64,000 nt of DNA from NCBI GenBank assembly GCA_024401365.1, contig JAKSLE010000002.1, forward strand, positions 124,001 to 188,000, read 5' to 3'. Both the position numbers and the translations under genes were made by a program. Positions 44,209 through 53,125 of the stretch are shown here, piece by piece; the first letter of the stretch is position 1; the number at the start of each line of letters is the position of its first letter. This stretch comes from Bacteroidales bacterium. GTDB lineage: Bacteria > Bacteroidota > Bacteroidia > Bacteroidales > Marinilabiliaceae. Below the pieces are notes generated by a model. The model worked only from the letters and a program-made list of their open reading frames with translations. It made no database searches and was not told the origin of the DNA.

Positions 44209-44883
44209 ATGGAAGCACTTAAAATAGCAATTATTGCACTTTTCGGCTTGGGCATATCAGCTTCAGCCCAGACAGTCCAAGAGAAAGTTGACGCAAAAAT
44301 ACAGGCAGCAACTACAGCTTACGAAGCAGCTCTCGCTAAGGTAGAGGCAGCTAAACGTAAGGTATTCGTTGCCGACTCTCTTATCAATACAGGCGAGGAG
44401 ACTATAGCTCGTAGCGAGGAACTTATCGACTCCCTCAACGATGCCCGCAAGGCTATCCTCAAGGAGAATGCTACCGAACGTAAAATCCTAGGCAAAGAGG
44501 CTAAGTCTCGCGACAAGGATGTTATGAAACAGGCTCAGACTCAGCTCAAAGAGCTTGATAAGGCCGAGAAAAATGCTCTCAAAGAGATCGATAAGCAGAT
44601 AGCCAACGCTACAAAGGCTAAGACCAAAGCTTCAGCTAATATCGCCAAGGGCAAGGGTACTATCAAGGCCGCTGAACAGGGCCTCGAACTCGCCATGGAT
44701 AAATACAACACAGCTGCCGAAAAATACGAGAATGTTACAGGTAAGGTAGCTGAGAGCATCGACGACTCTTTCGGCGACAACAACAAGAAGGCTAAGAAGG
44801 AGAAGAAAGATAAGAAGGAGAAAAAGGCCAAGAAGTCCAAGAAGCACGATGACGACGAGGACGACTACGAGGACGAGGACTAA
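44209..44883 (+). CDS. Exported coiled-coil protein with Lys- and Asp/Glu-rich tail
   Basis: 224 residues. Signal peptide 1-20 (ISASA-Q). Residues ~22-185 are continuous helix with heptad character (KVDAKIQAATTAYEAALAKVEAAKRK, KQAQTQLKELDKAEKNALKEIDKQIANATKAKTKASANIAKGKG). The last ~35 residues are a Lys-rich run (KKAKKEKKDKKEKKAKKSKK) followed by an acidic end (HDDDEDDYEDED), a charge-segregated tail. It resembles no enzyme. Periplasmic filament or nucleic-acid/polyanion binding are guesses only. Confidence 0.75.
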   Translation: MEALKIAIIALFGLGISASAQTVQEKVDAKIQAATTAYEAALAKVEAAKRKVFVADSLINTGEETIARSEELIDSLNDARKAILKENATERKILGKEAKSRDKDVMKQAQTQLKELDKAEKNALKEIDKQIANATKAKTKASANIAKGKGTIKAAEQGLELAMDKYNTAAEKYENVTGKVAESIDDSFGDNNKKAKKEKKDKKEKKAKKSKKHDDDEDDYEDED

Positions 44884-44917
44884 TTTATTCCACATCTAAT
44901 ATAACACAACAACACTC

Positions 44918-45583
44918 GTGGAGACTAAACACGGACCTTTCTTTATCTCAGGAGTAGATACAGACTGCGGTAAAACATACGTCACAGGTTGCTTGGCAGC
45001 TTACCTCCGCCATAGAGGCGTATCGGTAATAACACAGAAACCTGTACAGACTGGATGCGAAACAGTTGCCGACGACCTTGTCGAACATCGCAAGGCTATG
45101 GGTATAGGTATCCAGTTGGAGGATAAGGAACGCCGCACTTGTTCTTACCTGTTCCGTAAACCCGCATCACCTCACTTGGCCGCTCGCCTCGAAGGGGTGA
45201 CCATAGATACAAACAAAATAGCCGATGATACCAAGTACTTGCTCCAACGATACGATGTCGTATTGGTCGAAGGCGCAGGCGGATTGATGGTCCCTCTCAA
45301 TGATGAGTGCCTCAATATCGAGTACGTAATGAACCAGAAATTGCCCCTCATATTGGTTACTTCGTCTAAATTGGGTGGCATAAATCACGCCCTACTGAGT
45401 ATCGAGGCTTGCAAAAACCGTAATATCGACCTCCAGGTACTGGTGTACAACCGTATGCCTAAGGACGACCCTATCTTGGCCGATGATGCCCTACAGGTAA
45501 TCCGCAAATATGCCCTCGCCGCATACCCCAATATGAAGATAGTGGATTTCCGCTCTTCCGATAGCTTCTGGGGCGTATTCTGA
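44918..45583 (+). CDS. bioD: Dethiobiotin synthetase
   Basis: ATP-dependent carboxylation of diaminopelargonate to dethiobiotin, the penultimate step of biotin synthesis. 221 residues, cytoplasmic. P-loop variant FFISGVDTDCGKTYVTG (the family usually has GTDTxxGKT), KPVQTGC, and VLVEGAGGLMVPL. The start is GTG at 44918; there is no ATG before the conserved N terminus. It is alone: no bioA, bioB or bioF is in the window, so the pathway is split. A terminator follows. Confidence 0.92.
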   Translation: METKHGPFFISGVDTDCGKTYVTGCLAAYLRHRGVSVITQKPVQTGCETVADDLVEHRKAMGIGIQLEDKERRTCSYLFRKPASPHLAARLEGVTIDTNKIADDTKYLLQRYDVVLVEGAGGLMVPLNDECLNIEYVMNQKLPLILVTSSKLGGINHALLSIEACKNRNIDLQVLVYNRMPKDDPILADDALQVIRKYALAAYPNMKIVDFRSSDSFWGVF

Positions 45584-45605
45584 TAGATTATTGATACCTA
45601 ATATA

Positions 45606-45636
45606 AAGCCTGTCTCTTGCGAGATGGGCTTTTCTT
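45606..45636 (+). terminator. Terminator of bioD, running into the hrpB promoter
   Basis: 11-bp stem (45606-45616 with 45621-45631, two wobble pairs), TTGC loop, then TTCTT. The hrpB -7 element starts 6 nt after the stem. Confidence 0.85.
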
Positions 45637-45637
45637 G

Positions 45638-45645
45638 TATCTTTG
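45638..45645 (+). promoter_or_regulatory. -7 element TATCTTTG, predicted leaderless start of hrpB
   Basis: Exact TAnnTTTG ending 4 nt before the ATG. TTG in the terminator loop (45617-45619) could act as part of the -33 box with an 18-nt spacer. Confidence 0.65.
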
Positions 45646-45649
45646 CACT

Positions 45650-48190
45650 ATGTTTCAATTCCCGCAACTCCCAGCTACTGATATAATCGGAGAGGTCAAC
45701 AACGCTCTCCAGTTCAACGATACCATCTTCATTACCGCCCCTCCTGGTGCCGGTAAGAGTACTGTACTCCCCCTCTCTATCCTCGAGGGACTGAATTCCA
45801 ATGGTAAGGTTCTTATGCTGGAACCTCGCCGCTTGGCCGCCCGTGCTATAGCAGAACGTATGGCCGACATAATAGGCGAACCTGTAGGCCAGACCGTCGG
45901 CTATCGCGTGAGGTTCGATAACTGTACGTCAACAAACACTCGCATCGAGGTGCTTACCGAGGGCATTCTTACCCGTATGCTCCAGTCCGACAACGCTCTA
46001 GAGGGCGTAGATGTGGTAATATTCGACGAGTTCCACGAACGTAGCCTCTTCTCTGATGTCGCACTGGCTTTGTGCCGCGAATGCCAACAGATATTGCGCC
46101 CCGACCTGAAAATTGTTATCATGTCTGCGACTATCGACGTGGAGCCGTTAATAAAAAAACTGCGAGCAACAAGTATGCAGCAAGGTACTAGCAAGGGACC
46201 TGAACATATCCAGAGCGAGGGCAGAATGTACAATGTCGAAAGTGTCTATATGGACAACCTCGCCATCGATGATTCGCTCTTGGATACCCAAACCATAGCT
46301 ACTCAGGTCTCCCGAGCCATAGCTATCGCCTTGGACTCTCAGAGTGGCGATATCTTGGCTTTCCTCCCAGGCGAGGCTGAAATACGTCGATGCGAGGAGT
46401 TGCTTTCGTCCTATGCTACCAACGACCCGTCTCTTCACATCTACCCTCTCTACGGCATGCTCTCTATGAGTAAACAGCGACAGGCTATCGCTCCTTCTCG
46501 CTCAGGCGAACGTAAAGTCGTACTGGCTACACCTATAGCCGAGACGTCTATTACCATCGAGGGGGTACGTATAGTGGTGGATAGTGGACTTTGTCGTCAA
46601 CTTAAATATAGCCCGAATAATGGATTGTCTCACCTCGAAACTGTCCGTATATCAATGGATATGGCCAATCAGCGTGCCGGTCGCGCTGGCCGTACTCAGA
46701 GTGGTATATGCTACCGCCTGTGGTCACGCGCTTCGGAGAATACAATGGCTGAGTTCCGCCGACCGGAGATATTGACTGCCGATCTTACCCAACTGGTCCT
46801 CGATGTGGCTTCGTGGGGCGAATCGGATGTCAATTCTTTGCTTTGGCTCGATACTCCCCCTCGCGGAGCCGTAACAAGCGCCAAGGAGCTGCTCTCTATG
46901 CTGGATGCAATAGATGATAAGGGTAATATTACCGACCACGGACGTAGCTTGCAGAAACTCCCATGCCACCCTCGTATTTCCGAAATGATGCTGGCAGCTA
47001 ATAATAACGCCGAACGTGCCTTGGCTGCCGATATAGCAGCTATAGTGGAGGAACGTGACCCTATGAGAAACGAGGAGTCGACGGATATCAATATACGTAT
47101 CGATGCACTACGTCGCCATCGCGCTCATAATGGGACTTCGCCCTCGTGGAACCGCATCGAAAAGATAGCGTCGCAATATCGTAGCCTCCTTAATGTCAAA
47201 GAGCCTGATAATAGCCCTATGGACTCCAATCTTACCGGATATCTCCTAGCGGCAGCTTTCCCCGAGCGTATAGCCGCATCTAACAGGAATCATGGTAATT
47301 TTACTTTGACTAATGGCCATAGCGCACGATTGAAGTTGTCCGATTACTTGTCTCACGAACCTTGGATCGTGGTGGCTAATCTTGACGCAAGGGATAACGA
47401 TGCTCGTATATTCTCGGCTTCTCCTATCAACCCACGCGACCTCGCAGACAGAATCAAGGAGGTGGAGAATATCTCATGGAATAAACAGCAGGGACAATTG
47501 CTGGCTCAGCGCGAAAAACGTCTGGGTTTTATGGTTATCGCTTCTACTCCTATACAAAAGCCCAACGAACAACTCGTGGTCAATGCGTTGCTGAATGCTG
47601 TCTGTAACCTTGGCGAGCAACTTCTAGATCTGTCTAATGATACCTTCTGCCAGTTGCGCGCCCGTATATCGTCTCTGCTTTCTTGGCACCCGGATATGAA
47701 CCTCCCCAATGTTTCTCACGAGGCTTTGCTTGCTAATGCCGATAAATGGCTGGCTCCATACCTCAACGGAGTACGCAATGCTCAGGATTTCGCTAAACTA
47801 AATCTGTGCGAGGCGCTGTATTCATCCCTGGATTATAACGTGCAACAGGATCTCGACCGCCTCGCACCTGCTTCTATCCAGGTACCAAGTGGTAGCAATA
47901 TCCGACTTAAATATCAACTCAATGGTAGCGCCCCCGTATTGGCCGTACGACTCCAGGAGTGCTTCGGCATGACAGAGACTCCTACCGTCGATAATGGTTC
48001 TCAAAAAGTTATGATGCACCTCCTTTCTCCTGGATATAAGCCTATACAGGTAACTCAGGATATGAAGAGCTTCTGGAGCGAGACTTATTTCATCGTCCGC
48101 AAGGAACTGAGAGCTAGATATCCTAAACATGTTTGGCCCGAAAATCCATACGACGAGGAACCTACTCGCCGTACCAAACGAACGAAATAG
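45650..48190 (+). CDS. hrpB: HrpB-type ATP-dependent helicase
   Basis: 846-residue DEAH-box RNA helicase. Walker A TAPPGAGKSTVLPL, motif Ia LEPRRLAARAIAERM, DEFH box (VVIFDEFHERSLFSDVALAL), motif III IVIMSATID, and C-terminal RecA motifs (LATPIAETSITIEGVRIVVDSG, QRAGRAGRTQSGICYRLWS). The family C-terminal domains follow (SHEPWIVVANLDARDNDARI). Just after motif III, about residues 167-183 (IKKLRATSMQQGTSKGP) are encoded by a copy of the CTGCGAGCAA repeat and break the usual short run to SEGRMYNVE. The frame stays open. I start at ATG 45650; the upstream TTG at 45617 lies in the bioD terminator loop. Confidence 0.9.
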   Translation: MFQFPQLPATDIIGEVNNALQFNDTIFITAPPGAGKSTVLPLSILEGLNSNGKVLMLEPRRLAARAIAERMADIIGEPVGQTVGYRVRFDNCTSTNTRIEVLTEGILTRMLQSDNALEGVDVVIFDEFHERSLFSDVALALCRECQQILRPDLKIVIMSATIDVEPLIKKLRATSMQQGTSKGPEHIQSEGRMYNVESVYMDNLAIDDSLLDTQTIATQVSRAIAIALDSQSGDILAFLPGEAEIRRCEELLSSYATNDPSLHIYPLYGMLSMSKQRQAIAPSRSGERKVVLATPIAETSITIEGVRIVVDSGLCRQLKYSPNNGLSHLETVRISMDMANQRAGRAGRTQSGICYRLWSRASENTMAEFRRPEILTADLTQLVLDVASWGESDVNSLLWLDTPPRGAVTSAKELLSMLDAIDDKGNITDHGRSLQKLPCHPRISEMMLAANNNAERALAADIAAIVEERDPMRNEESTDINIRIDALRRHRAHNGTSPSWNRIEKIASQYRSLLNVKEPDNSPMDSNLTGYLLAAAFPERIAASNRNHGNFTLTNGHSARLKLSDYLSHEPWIVVANLDARDNDARIFSASPINPRDLADRIKEVENISWNKQQGQLLAQREKRLGFMVIASTPIQKPNEQLVVNALLNAVCNLGEQLLDLSNDTFCQLRARISSLLSWHPDMNLPNVSHEALLANADKWLAPYLNGVRNAQDFAKLNLCEALYSSLDYNVQQDLDRLAPASIQVPSGSNIRLKYQLNGSAPVLAVRLQECFGMTETPTVDNGSQKVMMHLLSPGYKPIQVTQDMKSFWSETYFIVRKELRARYPKHVWPENPYDEEPTRRTKRTK
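46148..46196 (+). repeat. CTGCGAGCAA repeat copy inside the hrpB coding sequence
   Basis: Positions 46148-46178 match the intergenic copy at 20809-20838 in all but two substitutions and one extra A. The following bases (GGTACTAGC, then GGGACC) resemble the hairpin arms of the units at 3.3 kb; from AAC to GGACC the unit is 41 bp against 40 bp there. It adds codons in frame. Confidence 0.75.
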
Positions 48191-48289
48191 CTGTACACAT
48201 GTAAATTATTTTCTACCTTTTGTTGAAAAACTCTTAGATATATCGCCGAGGTTTTGTTACTTTGCACTCCAAAACGATAACACTTACAA

Positions 48290-49630
48290 ATGCGTAATAA
48301 AATATTAGCTATTCTGAGTGCAATAATCCTTATCTCCGTGTCGTCTTGCTCGGATGATGTGTTGTTCCTCGACTCATCTTTCGTAAAGACCAACGCTATG
48401 GCTGAGCACACAGATGTGATACCAGTTCAATTATCTACATTCAGACTTGACTCAGTCCTCACGTCTAACCAAAACGTCATGTGGGTTGGTAGAGCTAAAA
48501 AGCCTATCATCGGTAATATTTGCAGCGAATCATTTATCAAAGTTGGCCAACCTCAACTTATCGAAACTAGAGAGTGGGCAGCTAAAGAGAGATACGACTC
48601 TATCGAAATCGTATTCCGCCATACTGGCAAGTACGAAGGTGATACAATGCAGAATCTTACCCTCAATATCAAGCGTTTGGCACAGCCTATACGATTCGCT
48701 AAAAACGAGAGCGCTTTCTTCAACCTTCGAACTTTCAGCGACTCTTCTTCTATCGGACGTCATACTTTCAAACCTCGTCCTCATACATTGCCTCGCGTCC
48801 ATTTCCGCCTCGATGACGAATTCGGAAAGGAACTGGTTAAGTTCGTTCGCGAAAACCGTGTCACTTCAGAAGCTACTGCTATGGCTTTCGAAAAACAGCT
48901 GGGCGGTATTAAGGTGACTTACGAGGGCGACGCTAAGTCTCTCGTGGCTTTCCGCGCCGACTCAATGAAGATTATCCTCCACTCTCATATATCAGATGTC
49001 GTCAATTTCAAGATACAGCGCGTACTGCCTATCATAGAGCCAGAAAAACAATACAATCGCGTGTGGAACGAGGATATGGATGAACCATACGACAATCTGG
49101 TTTCTCGTCGTCGACAGGTAACAGAGGATGAGGGTGGACACCATAGCGTCATGTTCGAAGGTATGGGATTTTATACCCGTATCAATTTCCCGTCCCTCGA
49201 GACCGTTGTGGATAAGAATTACTATGCCCATATAGTAAAAGCAACTCTCACCTTGTACGCCGAAATCGACTCGTATGACAAATATCGCGTCCCTCCTACT
49301 TTCATACTGAGGGAGACTAACCGATACAACGTATTCGGTAACGCAGTCATCAATAACGCCCGACAGATAGTACCGGCTATCCGACACTACAACTCCATCG
49401 ACCGTAACGATCTGTACTATACGTACGACCTTACATATTATATCAACTCGCGATTGGCTACCGAATATATCGAGCCTACCGACGGACTGGTCCTCACATG
49501 GGATGGCGTAGAAAATCCTGTAAATTACGATTTCATGGTTTTCAACGGCCACGGAGTGACAGGTTCTCGCGAACAGTATAGATCAAAACTTGATATTATC
49601 TACTATTTCTACGATAGAGAGGAGCGTTAA
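48290..49630 (+). CDS. DUF4270 lipoprotein
   Basis: 446 residues. The lipobox SSC (Cys20) indicates an exported lipoprotein. The layout fits DUF4270 of Bacteroidetes: an N-terminal part with DVIPVQLSTFRLDSVLTSNQNVMWVGRAKKPIIGNICSESFIKV, and a central block with GMGFYTRINFPSLETV. The fold is beta-rich. Function is not established; it is found with outer-membrane proteins, as here (gap 23 bp to the barrel gene). The likely promoter is TTACTTTG at about 48258, one base off the consensus. Confidence 0.85.
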   Translation: MRNKILAILSAIILISVSSCSDDVLFLDSSFVKTNAMAEHTDVIPVQLSTFRLDSVLTSNQNVMWVGRAKKPIIGNICSESFIKVGQPQLIETREWAAKERYDSIEIVFRHTGKYEGDTMQNLTLNIKRLAQPIRFAKNESAFFNLRTFSDSSSIGRHTFKPRPHTLPRVHFRLDDEFGKELVKFVRENRVTSEATAMAFEKQLGGIKVTYEGDAKSLVAFRADSMKIILHSHISDVVNFKIQRVLPIIEPEKQYNRVWNEDMDEPYDNLVSRRRQVTEDEGGHHSVMFEGMGFYTRINFPSLETVVDKNYYAHIVKATLTLYAEIDSYDKYRVPPTFILRETNRYNVFGNAVINNARQIVPAIRHYNSIDRNDLYYTYDLTYYINSRLATEYIEPTDGLVLTWDGVENPVNYDFMVFNGHGVTGSREQYRSKLDIIYYFYDREER

Positions 49631-49653
49631 CCACATAAATTATTACACCCACA

Positions 49654-51048
49654 ATGATATTACTTAGCAAGATATACAGAAAACTGACTTTGGTAGCCTT
49701 GGCACTCTCTTGTGGAGCCACCATCTACGCCCAGCATAGTACATCTTCTCCTTATTCAATGTTCGGCGTTGGCACCCTCACACCTCAGGAGGATGCTACT
49801 TCCATGGGTATGGGTCACGCAGGCATAGCTTTGGCTCCTAAGGATTGGCTCAATACAACCAACCCTGCCGGCGCTGCCGATCTCGACTCACTGACTTTCC
49901 ATATCAACGCCCAACTTAAGTGGTTCTATGGCCGCGAGGAGAGCGAGCAGCCTCACCATCAGAGTGTCTATAGTACCAATATCGATGGTATCGTCTTCGG
50001 TTTCCGTGCTAAAAAGTGGTGGGGATCTTGCATCGGATATGCACCATACTCTACCGTGGGATATAATATTACCGACCCTAAGGAGTTCGTATTTGGTTCT
50101 TCTTCTGAAATATATAGTGTCAACCATGTGGGTTCTGGCGGCTTACAGCGTGCTTTCTTCAATAACGCATTTACTGTTCTGAACCACGTAACTTTCGGTA
50201 TCAGCGCCGGTGCATTGTGGGGGTCAATAACTAAAAAGGAGACGGCCGACTTCTCTAACATCGGAGGAGAACGTATCTACAATACAAAAAAGTATACCAT
50301 GAACAACTGGTTCTTTGAGTATGGCGTTCAGTTCAACTTCAATATCGGACAGCTCAATAACTTCCGCTTCGGCGCAGTATACAACCAGAAAACTAACCTC
50401 CGTTCGTCCTACGACCATATCGTAAGCAACGATATCTCAAGCGAACTCTTCTTCGACGACGTTACCCCTCTCAAGGGCGAGTTCGCTGTCCCTGAGTCTT
50501 ACGGCTTCGGTATGGCATACAACCGCAAACGTTTCACAGCCGCTTTGGATTACCGCAAAAACCTTTGGGGCGATGTAATGAACGTAAAGTTCCGTGAAAC
50601 AAACAATTTCATCGATAACTGGACTCTCGGTGGTGGTATCGAGTGGGCTTGCGGTAATTTTGGCGACCCATTCTACAAACGCCTCAGATATCGCATCGGA
50701 TGTATCTACGAGACAAGTTACCTGGGTATGAATACCAAGAAGATCAAGAACATGGAGACCGTTACCGAAAAGAACTTGGTATACGACAAAGAGACAGGAA
50801 CATGGAGCATTCAACCTTGCGAAGTCCAAATTCCCGTATTCCAAAAGAGTGGCGCCAACCTCGACGCTTTGGCTTTCACTGCTGGTATAACTATCCCAGT
50901 GGGACAGTGGAGAAATGCCATCGTAGTGGGCTACGAGTACCGCAACCATGGTACCAAGAGCGGTGGACTCATAAAAGAGAAATTCCACAACTTCAAGATA
51001 GCTTTGAATATCCGCGAGACATGGTTCGTTAAGTCTAAGTTCGAATAA
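49654..51048 (+). CDS. Outer-membrane beta-barrel protein (FadL/PorV-like)
   Basis: 464 residues with a signal peptide (about 1-26, ATIYAQ). STSSPYSMFGVGTLTPQEDATSMGMGHAGIALAPKDWLNTTNPAGAADLDSLTFH resembles the start of FadL-like and PorV-like Bacteroidetes barrels, where an N-terminal hatch precedes alternating beta strands. The C terminus (HNFKIALNIRETWFVKSKFE) fits a final strand. It probably forms a unit with the DUF4270 gene. Transport of hydrophobic compounds would be the family analogy only. Confidence 0.82.
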   Translation: MILLSKIYRKLTLVALALSCGATIYAQHSTSSPYSMFGVGTLTPQEDATSMGMGHAGIALAPKDWLNTTNPAGAADLDSLTFHINAQLKWFYGREESEQPHHQSVYSTNIDGIVFGFRAKKWWGSCIGYAPYSTVGYNITDPKEFVFGSSSEIYSVNHVGSGGLQRAFFNNAFTVLNHVTFGISAGALWGSITKKETADFSNIGGERIYNTKKYTMNNWFFEYGVQFNFNIGQLNNFRFGAVYNQKTNLRSSYDHIVSNDISSELFFDDVTPLKGEFAVPESYGFGMAYNRKRFTAALDYRKNLWGDVMNVKFRETNNFIDNWTLGGGIEWACGNFGDPFYKRLRYRIGCIYETSYLGMNTKKIKNMETVTEKNLVYDKETGTWSIQPCEVQIPVFQKSGANLDALAFTAGITIPVGQWRNAIVVGYEYRNHGTKSGGLIKEKFHNFKIALNIRETWFVKSKFE

Positions 51049-51081
51049 CTCTTACGTTCCATATCTGCAAAAAATATACTC

Positions 51082-51111
51082 GAGATTGGGTGATTCTTTT
51101 CGCCCAATCTC
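51082..51111. other. Hairpin between the barrel and maf genes
   Basis: 11-bp stem (GAGATTGGGTG / CGCCCAATCTC, one wobble), 8-nt loop, no T tract. It could attenuate or stabilise the transcript rather than end it; maf starts 15 bp later. Confidence 0.6.
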
Positions 51112-51125
51112 ATTATCGTTAAAAC

Positions 51126-51704
51126 ATGGATAACATAAAAAAGTACAATATACTGCTTGCATCTAATTCCCCTCGCCGCCAGGAACTGCTGTCCCAAATG
51201 GATGTCCAGTTCTCTGTCGTTACCAAACAGGGAATAGACGAGTCTTACCCAAATACTCTCAACGCTTCAGAAGTGGCAGAGTTCTTGGCCAAGAAAAAAG
51301 CAGCCGCCTACCTCCCGGATCTCAAGAACAACGACCTCCTGATCACTGCCGATACAGTGGTAGTGCTGGATAACAGAATTCTTGGTAAGCCACATAGCGC
51401 CGAGGAGGCAGAGGAGATGATATCTAGCCTCGTAGGTCGCTCCCACAAGGTCCTCACAGGTGTGGCCCTCACTTCCACCTCTAAGCAGGTCTCATTCACA
51501 GCCGCTACCACCGTCAGCATGAACCCGCTTAGCAAAGAGCTTATCCGTTACTATGTCAACCACTATAAGCCTCTCGATAAGGCTGGCGCCTACGGCATAC
51601 AGGAGTGGATAGGCTTGGTGGATATCGACCATATTGAGGGCTCTTTCCACAATGTTATGGGACTCCCTACACAACGTCTCTTCACGGAATTATTGTCTTT
51701 CTAA
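51126..51704 (+). CDS. maf: Maf-family nucleotide pyrophosphatase
   Basis: Hydrolyses non-canonical or modified nucleoside triphosphates (dTTP/UTP-type Maf). 192 residues, cytoplasmic. Motifs: ILLASNSPRRQELL at the N terminus, the catalytic Asp in LLITADTVVVLDNRILGKP, SHKVLTGVALTS, DKAGAYGIQEWIGLVDIDHIEGSFHNVMGLP. All are conserved. First of a closely spaced run of plus-strand genes up to 54.6 kb. Confidence 0.95.
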   Translation: MDNIKKYNILLASNSPRRQELLSQMDVQFSVVTKQGIDESYPNTLNASEVAEFLAKKKAAAYLPDLKNNDLLITADTVVVLDNRILGKPHSAEEAEEMISSLVGRSHKVLTGVALTSTSKQVSFTAATTVSMNPLSKELIRYYVNHYKPLDKAGAYGIQEWIGLVDIDHIEGSFHNVMGLPTQRLFTELLSF

Positions 51705-51716
51705 CAGTAATTGTTT

Positions 51717-51938
51717 ATGGCACGAAATTCTTCTCATCCAAAAGCTAAAAGAGATATACCTGTCAAAATATATCTCTCAGAGGAGGAATTGAATGTCATA
51801 GAGCAGTTCCAGAAAAAGACTAAGCAACCTTCTCTGGCTGCAGCCGTCCGCGAGAGTTCCATACGTTTCATAATGGGACACCTCATAGAGAACAATTATC
51901 CGTCTCTGTTCGACCAGCCTCCTACAGACGAGGGATAA
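51717..51938 (+). CDS. Small protein, possible ribbon-helix-helix
   Basis: 73 residues. The centre, KRDIPVKIYLSEEELNVIEQFQKKTKQPSLAAAVRESSIRFIMGHL, has the beta strand-helix-helix rhythm of RHH DNA-binding proteins, but no strong family match is evident. I start at ATG 51717; an in-frame TTG at 51711 would add two residues. It lies 12 bp after maf. Conserved small proteins like this are common beside maf in Bacteroidetes, but I am not certain of that for this one. Confidence 0.65.
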   Translation: MARNSSHPKAKRDIPVKIYLSEEELNVIEQFQKKTKQPSLAAAVRESSIRFIMGHLIENNYPSLFDQPPTDEG

Positions 51939-51998
51939 ATTTCCCTCCCCCCCCTATTCCTACGATAACCTTTTACTAATCATAAAATCCGCTATGCT

Positions 51999-52325
51999 AT
52001 GATAGAGAAAGTATACTATTCCATAGGTGAAGTAGCCGAGAAATTCGACCTCCCTGTTTCTACTATCCGTTATTGGGAACAACAGTTCTCAATCCTTAAG
52101 CCTATGCGTAATAAAAAGGGCGACCGTTTCTTCTCCCAGAAGGATATGCAGAACCTAAGCATCATATACCGCCTCGTCAAGGAACAGGGCCTCACCATAG
52201 CTGGCGCTAAACAACGCCTCAACGAAAACCCCGAGGGCACTAACCATAACGTGGAAATAGTACGCCAACTCCAGGCTATCCGCGATGAGCTTGTTTCTTA
52301 CATGGACGAACTGAAAACTGTATGA
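51999..52325 (+). CDS. MerR-family transcriptional regulator
   Basis: 108 residues. The N-terminal winged helix is typical (YYSIGEVAEKFDLPVSTIRYWEQQFSILKPMRNKKGDRFFSQKDMQNLSIIYRLVKEQGLTIAGAKQRL). The C-terminal helix for dimerisation is short, with no effector domain and no metal-binding Cys. This short form is widespread in Bacteroidetes and its regulon is unknown. Its stop overlaps the start of the Nif3-like gene (ATGA). Confidence 0.9.
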   Translation: MIEKVYYSIGEVAEKFDLPVSTIRYWEQQFSILKPMRNKKGDRFFSQKDMQNLSIIYRLVKEQGLTIAGAKQRLNENPEGTNHNVEIVRQLQAIRDELVSYMDELKTV

Positions 52326-53125
52326 GGGTCCAGGATATAGTCGATATTCTCGACAACGCTTTCCATTTTTCTACACAAGATTCGTGGGATAACTCGGGAC
52401 TGCTCATCGGCAACCCCGATTATACCGCTACAGGTATCTTGCTGGCTCTCGATATCACAGAGTCTGTAGTCAACGAGGCTATCAACAAGGGCCTCAACGT
52501 CATAGTGGCTCACCACCCTATCATGTTCCGCGGCCTCAAACGCCTAGTGTCGGCCGACCCCGAGCAGCGTCTTATCGCCAAGGCTATCCGCTCGGATATC
52601 AGCATAATCGCCGTCCATACCCCACTCGACAAGACACCTCACATAGGTACTAGCTACGCTATAGGCAAACTTCTGTCTCTGCAGAATATGCAGACTCTCT
52701 GCCCCGAAAAACTCCCCTACGACAACTGGGGTTATGGCGCAGTAGGCCAACTGCCTCAGTCTATGCCCGCCGATAAGTTCCTGTCTTTCGTAGCTAACAC
52801 CTTGCACTGCGAAACTATCAGCCATAACGGCAATATACGCAATACCATACAGAAAGTGGCTATCTGCACAGGCTCTTCTGTCGAATTTACTTCCAAAGCC
52901 GAGGCTAGCGGAGCCGACGCATACATAACAGCCGATATAAAGTACCACCAAATGGCGTCTTCCGAAAGCATGCTTTTGATGGATATTGGACATTTTGAAA
53001 GCGAAATAATATCTACTAGCATTTTTTTGCATTTATTCCAAGAAAAAATTCCTAACTTTGCGCTCTGCATATCGGATGCATCAGAGAATATTATAAAATA
53101 CTACATAAATACAGATGGCAAGTAA
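52322..53125 (+). CDS. Nif3-like dinuclear metal-centre protein
   Basis: 267 residues of the Nif3/YbgI (DUF34) family, a hexameric ring with two metals per subunit. Metal-binding residues: HH in VIVAHHPIMFRG, DNSGLLIG at the N terminus, HTPLD, and H..E near the C terminus (LLMDIGHFESE). Some members are annotated as GTP cyclohydrolase 1 type 2; the true function is debated. It overlaps both neighbours, which points to tight co-expression with MerR and the zinc-ribbon protein. Confidence 0.93.
   Translation: MRVQDIVDILDNAFHFSTQDSWDNSGLLIGNPDYTATGILLALDITESVVNEAINKGLNVIVAHHPIMFRGLKRLVSADPEQRLIAKAIRSDISIIAVHTPLDKTPHIGTSYAIGKLLSLQNMQTLCPEKLPYDNWGYGAVGQLPQSMPADKFLSFVANTLHCETISHNGNIRNTIQKVAICTGSSVEFTSKAEASGADAYITADIKYHQMASSESMLLMDIGHFESEIISTSIFLHLFQEKIPNFALCISDASENIIKYYINTDGK

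Noticed and set aside
44918-45583. A biotin operon around bioD
   Set aside because: No other bio gene lies within the window, and bioD is followed by a terminator and hrpB.
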